Assembly: GCA_001304365.1 (NCBI GenBank)
Contig: LJNA01000061.1
Location: 1 to 8,553, forward strand
Direction: 5' to 3'
Source: Syntrophobacter sp. DG_60
GTDB taxonomy: Bacteria > Desulfobacterota > Desulfofervidia > Desulfofervidales > DG-60
Length of the DNA: 8,553 bases
Shown here: positions 1 to 6,586 of the stretch, piece by piece
Position numbering within the stretch: the first letter of the stretch is position 1
Layout: each line of letters begins with the position of its first letter
The notes under the pieces: generated by a model
Databases searched by the model: none
What the model was told of the DNA's origin: nothing
What the model saw: only the letters and a program-made list of their open reading frames with translations
Translations under genes and position numbers: made by a program

Positions 1-19
1 ATTGTGGTCAAGGGGAATC

Positions 20-148
20 TTATGTGCCTTTGCTTTTTTTTCCGGGGAAAAGGTCTTTAGGAAAGTTTAAAGGCTGACCTGTAAGAAGCCTTTCGCGCTT
101 CCACTGATCACTATATTTCTGTGACAACATACCTTTATTTTCTAGCAT
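20..148 (-). CDS. Doubtful 42-residue reading frame near the window edge
   Basis: An ATG at 148 (or 130 in the same frame) opens a 42-residue frame ending at TAA 22-20. The product is hydrophilic and basic, with SQKYSDQWKRERLL and then PLNFPKDLFPG, and I do not recognise it. The frame ends shortly after a run of eight As (34-41 on the plus strand are Ts). The +1 frame is open from there to the window edge and reads KAKAHKIPLDHN, so this could be the start of a longer gene broken by a homopolymer error or frameshift. Ribosome-binding sites are weak: AGG 4 nt before the first ATG, and AAAGG too close to the second. The composition looks protein-like, but no family evidence supports it. Confidence 0.25.
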   Translation of the reverse strand: MLENKGMLSQKYSDQWKRERLLTGQPLNFPKDLFPGKKSKGT

Positions 149-159
149 ATGCCTGTACC

Positions 160-165
160 ATTATA
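160..165 (-). promoter_or_regulatory. Possible -10 box (TATAAT) downstream of the operon
   Basis: A perfect TATAAT on the minus strand lies about 12 nt before an ATG at 148. The upstream region holds TATTGG/TTGGTT about 15-17 nt away, a poor match to TTGACA, inside a small repeated GGTTATT tract. It could start transcription of whatever lies beyond the window edge. In AT-rich DNA such a hexamer often occurs by chance. Confidence 0.25.
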
Positions 166-194
166 GTACTAACCACTAATAACCAATAACTGTA

Positions 195-326
195 TTAGTA
201 TTGCCTTTCTATTATAAATTCAGCTGCTTCTTGAAGGCATTTCTTGTTTGGACCCTCTGGAAATAGGCTCAAAGCCCTTTCACCTATATCAATAAATTCC
301 TTTGCCTTATTTCTGGCATAAAAAGG
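195..326 (-). pseudogene. Out-of-frame C-terminal remnant of the polyprenyl diphosphate synthase
   Basis: In a second minus-strand frame, open from 326 to the TAA at 197-195, lies YARNKAKEFIDIGERALSLF followed by a short proline/glycine turn and LQEAAEFIIERQY. This is the usual C-terminus of long-chain polyprenyl synthases: a helix with ARxxAxxF, then AL..LP-type residues, then an A.F...R ending. The main frame loses its match after ADLF at about 320, so the switch falls near 317-331. The distance from start to this stop is 902 nt, which is not a multiple of three. Family members also have about 20-25 extra residues between the two parts. An out-of-frame deletion explains both better than a single-base error. 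The stretch has no start codon of its own. Confidence 0.75.
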
Positions 327-1096
327 TCAGCAATTTCTTGCCTCTCCTTTTGTGAACAGTTTCTTAATGTATAAATTAAGGGCAAAGTGTTCTTTCCTTC
401 TTTTAAATCCTGTCCCACTGGCTTGCCAAAGACTTCCTTACGCCCTACATAATCAAGGACATCATCGATTATTTGAAAGGCCAAACCAATGTGATATCCA
501 TAGCGCTCTAATGCCTCCTCGGATTCTTCTGGGGCACAGGCCAAAATCGCACCTAACCTACAGGCTGCAGCCATAAGCGCCGCTGTTTTACCAGCAACGA
601 TTTCTAAATATCCTTCCTCTGTGAGGTCTAGGTTTTCTGTTTCTACAATCTCTAAGATTTCCCCTTGAGACAAATGTTTAGTGGCCTCAGAGAGGACAGA
701 GACTATCTTTAAATTACCTGATGATGTGGCCAGAGAAAGGGCAGTTGAAAGTAAGAAGTCTCCTGCCAAAATAGGTATGGTATTTCCCCAAACAATATTA
801 GCACTTGCCCTTCCTCGCCTTAATTTGGCCTTATCAATTACATCATCGTGAAGAAGGCTAGCTACGTGGATATATTCAAAGATAGGGGAAAGTTGAATCT
901 CCTGACCATTACAATGTCCACATAGCCTAGCACTTAGAACAAAAAGTAAGGGTCTTAAACGCTTTCCCCCACTCCTTAAGATGTATTGACTTACCTCTTT
1001 GGCCAAAGGGACATGTGCACTTAGATGTTCTTCTATGGCCTGTTCAATCTCGAATAGTTCTTTCTTAGCTTTTTCTAGAAATTGCAATTTAGTCAA
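284..1096 (-). CDS. Polyprenyl diphosphate synthase with a frameshifted C-terminus
   Basis: Trans-isoprenyl diphosphate synthase that lengthens allylic diphosphates with IPP, probably for the quinone side chain. Catalytic motifs are intact: GGKRLRP (43-49); first Asp-rich motif DDVID (84-88) followed by RRGR; KT at 170-171; second Asp-rich motif DDVLD (211-215); and GKPVGQDLKEGK (224-235). The small residue (Ala) five places before the first Asp fits a long-chain product. The start is TTG at 1096, overlapping the porB stop as TTGA, without a clear ribosome-binding site, so it probably depends on coupling. Only 270 residues are encoded against about 320 expected: after ADLF (256-259) the frame runs into unrelated residues (MPEIRQRNLLI) and stops. 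The expected C-terminal end is found in another frame (195-326). The gene is therefore damaged or mis-sequenced, and whether the product still works is unclear. Confidence 0.85.
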   Translation of the reverse strand: MTKLQFLEKAKKELFEIEQAIEEHLSAHVPLAKEVSQYILRSGGKRLRPLLFVLSARLCGHCNGQEIQLSPIFEYIHVASLLHDDVIDKAKLRRGRASANIVWGNTIPILAGDFLLSTALSLATSSGNLKIVSVLSEATKHLSQGEILEIVETENLDLTEEGYLEIVAGKTAALMAAACRLGAILACAPEESEEALERYGYHIGLAFQIIDDVLDYVGRKEVFGKPVGQDLKEGKNTLPLIYTLRNCSQKERQEIADLFMPEIRQRNLLI

Positions 1097-2064
1097 GAAT
1101 GGGCTAAAGAGGTCTTATAAAAACTACCAAATTTTTCTAGGTCTATTAGCTTTGCTACTTCCTTGTTGACCCGGTCTTGAATCCTGGTTATATCCTCATC
1201 CCCAAGGTGCCTAAATCGACCTTGTAATTGCAGATAATCTTTTACTGGCTTAAGCTTTCTTATAGGGTGTGTAATTTTGAGCCCTCCATCTACTATTTCA
1301 TATAATGGGAACACCCCCGTTTCAACAGCTAAACGGCCTATCTTTATACTTAAGTCAGGGCTATAGCGCCAACCTGTAGGACAAGGGGAAAAGCAGTGGA
1401 TATAGGCTGGGCCAGACATTAAAGAGGCCTTTTTAATTTTATTCATCAAATCTAAATAAAATGTGGGGCACACTGTGGCTACATAAGGGATGCTATGTGC
1501 TGCTGCGATCATCGCCATATTTTTCTTCCAAGTAATTTGCCCAATACTCTTTTTGCCATGCGGAGAAGTAGTTGTGTGTGCTCCATAGGGGGTGGAGCTT
1601 GAACGCTGAATGCCTGTATTCATATAAGCTTCGTTGTCAAGGCATATATAAATAAGATTATGCCCTCTTTCTAATACCCCAGATAGGGCCTGAATGCCGA
1701 TGTCTGCTGTGCCACCATCTCCAGCTGCTCCTAGGACTGTTATCTTCTCCTTTTTCATTTTACCTTTTCTCATTAGTACCTTTAATGCAGATTCAATGCC
1801 AGAGGCTACAGCGGCTGCATTTTCAAAGGCCACGTGAATCCAAGGAACCTCCCAGGCAGTTTGGGGGAAGGCGGATGAGACAATCTCCATACAACCTGTG
1901 GCCATTGCTACTATAATGCGACTTCCTAAGGCCTTTGTAATCAGTCTTAAGACCAAGGCCTCACCGCACCCCTGGCAAGCACGGTGGCCTGAAACAAAGT
2001 ACTCTTCTCTTGGTAGCTCCCTTGCCTTAAAACCTGTAAATTGCTTGGCTTCAGCAGGTATCAT
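1093..2064 (-). CDS. porB: 2-oxoacid:ferredoxin oxidoreductase beta subunit (TPP-binding, pyruvate type)
   Basis: Beta subunit of POR, which binds the TPP diphosphate with Mg and holds a proximal [4Fe-4S] cluster. The 323-residue chain begins with LPREEYFVSGHRACQGCGEAL, where C30 and C33 are cluster ligands; C58 (ATGC) and C228 (SPCPTGW) probably complete the set. The TPP motif runs from GDGGTADIG (115-123) to DNEAYMNTG (143-151). GIQRSSSTPYGAHTTTSP at 151-168 is the pyruvate-type signature, unlike 2-oxoglutarate enzymes. Two AAGGAG sites lie upstream: one about 10 nt before the ATG, the other touching it, and only the first is well placed. The stop overlaps the start of the polyprenyl synthase as TTGA. 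With porA, porG and porD this makes a full heterotetramer. Confidence 0.95.
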   Translation of the reverse strand: MIPAEAKQFTGFKARELPREEYFVSGHRACQGCGEALVLRLITKALGSRIIVAMATGCMEIVSSAFPQTAWEVPWIHVAFENAAAVASGIESALKVLMRKGKMKKEKITVLGAAGDGGTADIGIQALSGVLERGHNLIYICLDNEAYMNTGIQRSSSTPYGAHTTTSPHGKKSIGQITWKKNMAMIAAAHSIPYVATVCPTFYLDLMNKIKKASLMSGPAYIHCFSPCPTGWRYSPDLSIKIGRLAVETGVFPLYEIVDGGLKITHPIRKLKPVKDYLQLQGRFRHLGDEDITRIQDRVNKEVAKLIDLEKFGSFYKTSLAHS

Positions 2065-2079
2065 CTCCTTTTTTCTCCT

Positions 2080-2373
2080 TTAGATTTCTTCCAATGCCAT
2101 AGTGATTGCACTGGTAGGACACTCCTGGGCGCAGGTGCCACATCCTTTACAATAATCTAGATCACAGATGAAGTATCCTTCCTCATCATGGCTATAAGCT
2201 GCCTCTGGACAATAGATCCAACACCGCCCACACCTTATACATGCCTCTTTGTTTAAAATGGGGCGCTGTGTCCTCCAATCGCCTGTTTTAAATGCACGGG
2301 CACTACCAGGTTCTGTAATGGCAGCACCCAAATTTAATTTCTTCCAACCAATAATAGCTTCTGTTTTAACCAT
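2080..2373 (-). CDS. porD: 2-oxoacid:ferredoxin oxidoreductase delta subunit (2[4Fe-4S] ferredoxin)
   Basis: Small iron-sulfur subunit of POR that carries electrons from the TPP site towards the external ferredoxin. The 97-residue chain has an N-terminal extension of about 40 residues with WKKLNLGAAITEPGSA and GDWRTQRP, typical of PorD, and then two complete CxxCxxCxxxCP motifs: C45, C48, C51, C55 and C75, C78, C81, C85. One further cysteine (C70) lies between them. The ATG is preceded by GGAG with 6 nt spacing, which overlaps the end of porG. The beta gene follows after 15 nt. The N-terminal extension separates it from free bacterial ferredoxins and supports the assignment to the complex. 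Confidence 0.94.
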   Translation of the reverse strand: MVKTEAIIGWKKLNLGAAITEPGSARAFKTGDWRTQRPILNKEACIRCGRCWIYCPEAAYSHDEEGYFICDLDYCKGCGTCAQECPTSAITMALEEI

Positions 2374-2376
2374 TTT

Positions 2377-2925
2377 TTACTCCAAAATAATGGTTTCTGA
2401 AAATGCTCTTTCCATAGTCATTTTATTCCTCTCAGCCAGACGTCCAAAACGCTCCTTCAATGCCTCAGCCATCGCCTCTTTACTGACAATGTTGGTGACC
2501 TTAATCAATGCACCCAACATTGTAGTATTTGTGATGGGTACCCGCAGTGTGTCTAATGCAATCTTTGTAGCATCTACTATAGCCAAGCGCTGTTTATAGC
2601 CAAGTTTTTTCCTCAATTCCTTTGCCGGTTCAGGGGAGTTAGCAATAATCAATCCATTCTCCTTTAAACCTGCTATAACAGCCTCTGTATAGAGGAGGGC
2701 AGGGTCTAAAATGACTACTACATCAGGCTCATAAATCTTTTGTCTTAATCTAATAGGTGCACTGTCTACTCTAAGAAATGCCATTACCGGGGCGCCACGA
2801 CGCTCTGGGCCAAAGCTAGGGAAGCCTTGAGCATATTTGCCCTCTGCAATAGCTGCTTTGGCTACTAGCTCTACACAAGTTACCGCCCCTTGTCCTCCCC
2901 TCCCATGAAATCTTATTTCTTTCAT
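2377..2925 (-). CDS. porG: 2-oxoacid:ferredoxin oxidoreductase gamma subunit
   Basis: Gamma subunit of the POR complex, with the domain that in fused PORs lies in the middle of the single chain and helps bind CoA and pack the complex. The 182 residues match the usual PorG length. Near the N-terminus is HGRGGQGAVT (7-16), followed by GFPSFGPERRGAP at about 34-46, then the VVVILDPALL strand and a central Rossmann-like domain with NTTMLGAL. These are all hallmarks of the gamma family. The ATG overlaps the preceding ferredoxin stop by 4 nt (ATGA), and the delta gene follows after 3 nt. Nothing is missing from the domain. It is separated from the alpha gene by the AOR and fdB genes, an unusual order for a POR operon. 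Confidence 0.94.
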   Translation of the reverse strand: MKEIRFHGRGGQGAVTCVELVAKAAIAEGKYAQGFPSFGPERRGAPVMAFLRVDSAPIRLRQKIYEPDVVVILDPALLYTEAVIAGLKENGLIIANSPEPAKELRKKLGYKQRLAIVDATKIALDTLRVPITNTTMLGALIKVTNIVSKEAMAEALKERFGRLAERNKMTMERAFSETIILE

Positions 2926-3332
2926 TGCTTTAATCTCACCAATGTCAATGCACCACTTTTACACCATTTAATACAGGCTGGCCCTTCCTCTCGATATCCG
3001 CAAAAATCACACTTTAAGGGGATGCCACTATCTGGCTCCTTAAAAATAGATTTATTAGGGCAAGAAGCGCGACAAAGCATACATTGGTCATAAGTATTCC
3101 CATCTATCACCAACTCCTTCTTTGAGGCACATTCCTGGATATTTGACACATAAGGGCCTGCTAATAGGGGAAAAAAGTGCCCCCCTTCCCAGACTACACG
3201 TATGCGTGAGCGATGGTAATTTACCTTATCTAGAATGTGCGTTAAAGAACAGGCTGTCTCACAATGCCTACAACCTGTGCATTTATTGGAGTCTACCCTA
3301 ATTCTGTACATAGAATATCTATTATTCTTCAC
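2922..3332 (-). CDS. 4Fe-4S ferredoxin-like electron-transfer subunit (fdB)
   Basis: A 136-residue soluble iron-sulfur protein, paralogous to fdA at 6191-6583. Its 12 cysteines are C18, C21, C24 and C28 (CTGCRHCETAC); C68; C84, C87 and C91 (CMLCRASCP); C108 and C111 (CDFC); C120 and C124. They correspond one to one with the paralogue and can hold three [4Fe-4S] clusters. The GTG start is 11 nt inside the end of the AOR gene, and the stop overlaps the POR gamma start as ATGA, so it is probably translated by coupling to both. Sitting directly behind the AOR gene, it is the best candidate for the AOR electron-transfer subunit, like the small iron-sulfur subunits known beside other AOR-family enzymes. 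A role in bridging AOR and POR is an inference. It has no signal peptide or membrane helix. Confidence 0.85.
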   Translation of the reverse strand: MKNNRYSMYRIRVDSNKCTGCRHCETACSLTHILDKVNYHRSRIRVVWEGGHFFPLLAGPYVSNIQECASKKELVIDGNTYDQCMLCRASCPNKSIFKEPDSGIPLKCDFCGYREEGPACIKWCKSGALTLVRLKQ

Positions 3333-5001
3333 TAGGTAATCCCCTTAATGTGCAATATTCCTTTAACATCTCCTCTAAATGTGAAACCATGCCGTTTATA
3401 GGCTGACTCAACATCCTTAAAGGTAGTCTGTCTTCATTTACTATACCTGCATTTTTGTTAAACGAATGCTCTAAATCATAAATGTGCTCACCTATTTTTA
3501 TAATTTCTTCCTCCTTAAAATCTAGGCCTGTAGCTTGATTCAGCATATTAATAAATGTACTTAAATTAAAACCAAAAAGCACATAAGGACATACCCCTAT
3601 AGATTCCAAAATGGCTGTCTGATCTTGATACCTTTTTACTAAGATTGCCTTATTTTTTATGCTATATGGGTCTTCCAATTCTTCTATCAATGTAAAGCCT
3701 GTTAGGTGTGTCGCCCCGAAGTTACAGGTAGCATATTGTAACCCTATGCCTTGTATTATCCTAGGGTCAAATGGGGGCATACTCCTCCTCTTTACCCCCA
3801 TAAATACATCTTCTCTCTCAAAATGCCTTGATAGATAAAAGGCGCCTTTACTTAAAAGGCCACCTGCTTCATCTCCTTCACCACTGGCCCTTATTGCCTC
3901 TAAAGAACCATCAGTTTCCCCAAAGCTTAAATCTTTTCCTAGTTCCATGACACAGGCCACCCCCGCCCCCATCTCATTGGCATCTAAGCCATATTCTATA
4001 CAAAGTTTATAGGCATCAATGGTTGCTGAGGGATTTATAATACCACATAAGGGGCCCAAACTAATAAATTCCTCTATTTCTGGGAAAAATCCCAGTTCTG
4101 TCTGTTTAAGGCAGGCAATGGGACAGGCAAAACAACCACGGTCTCCTTGCCAGAGTTTACCTAAAAATTCGGTAGATAGGCTATAGATTGCCTCAGGGGC
4201 CCTTTTTGAGAGGTTCTCATAGCCTAATGCCCCTATTTTGGCAATGGGTTTTAATAATAGATGAGTGCCCAATTCAGAAAATTCTCTTAGACTTTCAGCC
4301 TCTTTTAAAAACTCAACAGAGGCACTAACTGCGTTTATAAAGCCCTCGCCATGGGCCAACGTAATATCCTTTGTGCCCTTTACTATAATGGCCTTTAGCT
4401 TTTTAATTCCAAATACAGCACCAATGCCTACGCCATTCCTTACAGGCAATCCATCTATAATGACAGTGGCTATGGGCTCTGCCCTTTCTCCAGCAGGCCC
4501 AACAGAAAGGATCTTTGTCTCCCTAGCCTTCCAAGGGTCAGAAATGGCCAAGCGAACAATGTCCTCTACTTTTGAGGTAGTCTCTCCCCAGAGATGGTCA
4601 GCAGGTAGGATTTCTACATTTTCATCTTGAATGGAGAGGAGAATGGGTGATTTCGCATTTCCTTCAATAATAAGGATATCATAGCCTGCTGCTTTAAGTT
4701 CTGCCCCAAAATGCATCTTTGCCTGGCCACAGGTAATGGTATTGGTTAATGGAGACTTTGTAACAATTGAGCAGATAGACCCAGCGCTCGCTCCTGTCCC
4801 AGTTAATGGGCCAGTTGCAAGAATGATTTTATTTTCTTCAGCCAATGAGTCTATGACTGGGTTTACTTCCTCTGTGAAGACCTTAGTAGCCAGCCCCCTT
4901 CCGCCTAGATACCTTTGACAGACCTCTAATGAAACACTCTCTATTTTTATTAACCTATTACTTAAATCCACTCTTAATACTTTTCCTTGCCATCCATCCA
5001 T
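3322..5001 (-). CDS. aor: Aldehyde ferredoxin oxidoreductase family tungsten enzyme, large subunit
   Basis: Tungstopterin and [4Fe-4S] enzyme family that interconverts aldehydes and carboxylic acids with ferredoxin-level electrons. The N-terminus (MDGWQGKVLRVDLS, then GGRGLATK at 33-40) and the ATGPLTGTGA region are typical of the AOR N-terminal domain. Cluster ligands are C290, C293 and C297 (CFACPIAC) plus C471. PEIEEF (307-312) and H432 in ATCNFGATHLTG correspond to the catalytic Glu and His regions of Pyrococcus AOR. GLD at 338-340 and FDPR before the His motif are also conserved. At 559 residues it is shorter than the usual 600-620: the C-terminus stops just after LRGL, and the part before the last cysteine reads ESIGVC where many members have DxxGLC. 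A good ribosome-binding site (AAGGGA) precedes the ATG, which overlaps the porA stop. The last 11 nt overlap the next ferredoxin gene. The substrate cannot be predicted. A general aldehyde/acid AOR is the simplest reading. Confidence 0.92.
   Translation of the reverse strand: MDGWQGKVLRVDLSNRLIKIESVSLEVCQRYLGGRGLATKVFTEEVNPVIDSLAEENKIILATGPLTGTGASAGSICSIVTKSPLTNTITCGQAKMHFGAELKAAGYDILIIEGNAKSPILLSIQDENVEILPADHLWGETTSKVEDIVRLAISDPWKARETKILSVGPAGERAEPIATVIIDGLPVRNGVGIGAVFGIKKLKAIIVKGTKDITLAHGEGFINAVSASVEFLKEAESLREFSELGTHLLLKPIAKIGALGYENLSKRAPEAIYSLSTEFLGKLWQGDRGCFACPIACLKQTELGFFPEIEEFISLGPLCGIINPSATIDAYKLCIEYGLDANEMGAGVACVMELGKDLSFGETDGSLEAIRASGEGDEAGGLLSKGAFYLSRHFEREDVFMGVKRRSMPPFDPRIIQGIGLQYATCNFGATHLTGFTLIEELEDPYSIKNKAILVKRYQDQTAILESIGVCPYVLFGFNLSTFINMLNQATGLDFKEEEIIKIGEHIYDLEHSFNKNAGIVNEDRLPLRMLSQPINGMVSHLEEMLKEYCTLRGLPSEE
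3340..3346 (-). promoter_or_regulatory. Ribosome-binding site supporting a GTG start for fdB
   Basis: AAGGGGA lies 7 nt before GTG at 3332-3330, inside the end of the AOR gene. The in-frame ATG at 3311, which would align exactly with the start of the paralogue, has no comparable site at a workable distance. The GTG start therefore seems the better choice and adds seven residues, although the ATG cannot be excluded. Confidence 0.6.
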
Positions 5002-6179
5002 TATTCTTCCCTTACATCTAAGTGCTCATAGGTAGGCACAAGCCCATTGGCTGCTGAAAATTCAGCCCTATCTATCATCTCTATGAAGTTTTCAATTGGT
5101 ATATCCCTCCCACCTAGACCTGCTACAAAGTTCTTTATATATGGCCTTTGTGCCACGTTATATAGGGAGGACTGAACCTCTGAAAACACAGGGCCCCCAC
5201 CCATTCCATAGGAAATAGCCCTATCAAGCACTGCGATCACCTTTGCCCCTTCCATTGCCTCACGAAACTCTTCATGAGGAAATGGCCTCCAAAGACGGAC
5301 ATATACCAGCCCAACTCTTTGTCCTTTATCCCTAAGGGCATCTACAGCTAGCATAGCTGTTTCAGTAGCGGAGCCCATAGTAATTAATATGGTCTGTGCA
5401 TCTTCTGTTTGATAGGTTTCAATAGGGTGGTAATAGCGCCCAAAAAGATTGCCAAATTCTTCCCAGCCTTCAATTATCACCTTCTTGGATGAAAGAAGGC
5501 TCACCTCCAATTGCCTTCTGGCCTCACTATAGACTTCAGGTATGCCAACTGGCCCCATAGTAATGGGGTGATCTGGATCCAATCTCAATATTGGCTGATA
5601 TGAAGGTAGATATTTATCGACAGCCTCTTTTTCTACCAGTTCTATAGATTCAATTACATGGGTTAGAGTAAAGCCATCAAAGTTTACAATTGCTGGCAGT
5701 AATACTCGGTGATCTTCTGCCACACGAAATGCATGGAATGTGAGATCGTATGTCTCCTGCCCATTAATAGCAAAGGTTTGGATCCAACCAATGTCCCGCT
5801 CAGCCATTATATCACTATGGTCACACCATATACTAATAGGGGCAGACATTGCTCTATTTGCAACGGTCATAACTACAGGTAAACGCATGGCTGAGACGAT
5901 AAACAGGATTTCATGCATTAAGGCAAGTCCTTGGGCACTGGTGGCCGTATAGACTCTCGCCCCAGTGGCTGAGGCACCTGCTGCTACACTCATGGCCGAA
6001 TGCTCAGATTCTACAGGTATAAATTCTGCATCTAGCTCACCATCGGCTACAAGTTCAGAAAGGTGCTCTACAATATGTGTTTGTGGTGTAATTGGATAGG
6101 CAGAAATTATATCTACATCGCATAATTTTACCGCCTCAGCAACAGCTATAGAAACCTCTATGCCTACACGTTTACCCAC
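5001..6179 (-). CDS. porA: 2-oxoacid:ferredoxin oxidoreductase alpha subunit (pyruvate type)
   Basis: Alpha subunit of a four-subunit TPP-dependent pyruvate/2-oxoacid:ferredoxin oxidoreductase, which converts a 2-oxoacid and CoA to acyl-CoA, CO2 and reduced ferredoxin, or the reverse, in the cytoplasm. With the GTG start it has 392 residues, normal for PorA. The N-terminal pyrimidine-binding domain shows YPITPQT (28-34, with the conserved Thr31), VESEHSA (56-62) and GARVYTATSAQGL. Next come the family-typical stretch LPVVMTVANRAMSAP, with WCDHSD and the GWIQ.FA.NGQE pattern, and NFDGFTLTH. The C-terminal transketolase-like domain has ITMGSATETA, VRLWRPFP and the glycine-rich SYGMGGGP. No beta, gamma or delta gene adjoins it: the AOR gene follows directly, with TAATG joining stop and start (1-nt overlap). 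The other three subunits come after the AOR and a second ferredoxin gene. The sequence type suggests pyruvate or another small 2-oxoacid, but specificity is not certain. Confidence 0.94.
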   Translation of the reverse strand: MGKRVGIEVSIAVAEAVKLCDVDIISAYPITPQTHIVEHLSELVADGELDAEFIPVESEHSAMSVAAGASATGARVYTATSAQGLALMHEILFIVSAMRLPVVMTVANRAMSAPISIWCDHSDIMAERDIGWIQTFAINGQETYDLTFHAFRVAEDHRVLLPAIVNFDGFTLTHVIESIELVEKEAVDKYLPSYQPILRLDPDHPITMGPVGIPEVYSEARRQLEVSLLSSKKVIIEGWEEFGNLFGRYYHPIETYQTEDAQTILITMGSATETAMLAVDALRDKGQRVGLVYVRLWRPFPHEEFREAMEGAKVIAVLDRAISYGMGGGPVFSEVQSSLYNVAQRPYIKNFVAGLGGRDIPIENFIEMIDRAEFSAANGLVPTYEHLDVREE

Positions 6180-6187
6180 TTTCTCTT

Positions 6188-6192
6188 CTCCT
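6188..6192 (-). promoter_or_regulatory. Ribosome-binding site fixing a GTG start for POR alpha
   Basis: AGGAG lies 8 nt before the GTG at 6179-6177 and overlaps the stop codon of the preceding gene. The frame could be extended 24 codons upstream to an ATG at 6251, but that would overlap the ferredoxin-like gene by 61 nt and add residues unlike this family. The GTG start puts the protein beginning VGKRVGIEVS at the usual place. Confidence 0.8.
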
Positions 6193-6583
6193 AATAATAA
6201 GAGGGTACTTCTACTAAAGTTAAGGCCCCACTTGTACACCACCTTACACAAGAGGGCCCTGGGGCATCAATGCCACAAAAATCGCATTGAAGCGGTTCTT
6301 CATTATCTGGATTTTTAAATAACATAGATTTATGAGGGCATACTGCACGGCACAGATCACATTGGTCATAAACATGATCTCCAATTATCATATCTACTTT
6401 AATATTGCAGGAAACATCCGTAAATGGGCCAGAAATAACAGGGAAAAATCTGTTTCCTTCCTGTAATACCCTTATCCTTGATTTTTTAGGGTTTACTGCC
6501 ATAGATAAACGATTTAAAGAACAGGCTGTCTCACAGTGCCTGCAACCTGTGCACTTATTATGGTCTACCCTGATTTTATACAT
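6191..6583 (-). CDS. 4Fe-4S ferredoxin-like electron-transfer subunit (fdA)
   Basis: A soluble 130-residue iron-sulfur protein without signal peptide or membrane segment. It has 12 cysteines in the DmsB/HycB-like order: C11, C14, C17 and C21 (CTGCRHCETAC); C59; C75, C78 and C82 (CDLCRAVCP); C100 and C103 (CDFC); C112 and C116. That is enough for three [4Fe-4S] clusters. Proteins of this kind pass electrons between a catalytic subunit and ferredoxin or a partner enzyme, and similar small subunits accompany AOR-family tungsten enzymes. It is paralogous to the protein at 2922-3332: all 12 cysteines match and, by eye, a little over half of all residues are identical. The start ATG is 3 nt after the ybaB stop with only a weak AGG upstream, suggesting coupled translation. 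The stop codon overlaps the ribosome-binding site of the next gene. The exact electron partner is unknown. Confidence 0.85.
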   Translation of the reverse strand: MYKIRVDHNKCTGCRHCETACSLNRLSMAVNPKKSRIRVLQEGNRFFPVISGPFTDVSCNIKVDMIIGDHVYDQCDLCRAVCPHKSMLFKNPDNEEPLQCDFCGIDAPGPSCVRWCTSGALTLVEVPSYY

Positions 6584-6586
6584 AAC

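Noticed and set aside
352..576. Plus-strand open frame opposite the polyprenyl synthase, and similar ones opposite porB, porG, AOR, porA, fdA and ybaB
   Set aside because: Each lies antisense within a gene with clear family motifs, resembles no known protein and has no good ribosome-binding site.
6180..6251. Upstream extension of POR alpha to an ATG at 6251 (24 extra residues)
   Set aside because: It would overlap the ferredoxin-like gene by 61 nt and adds residues unlike the family, while GTG at 6179 has a well-spaced AGGAG.
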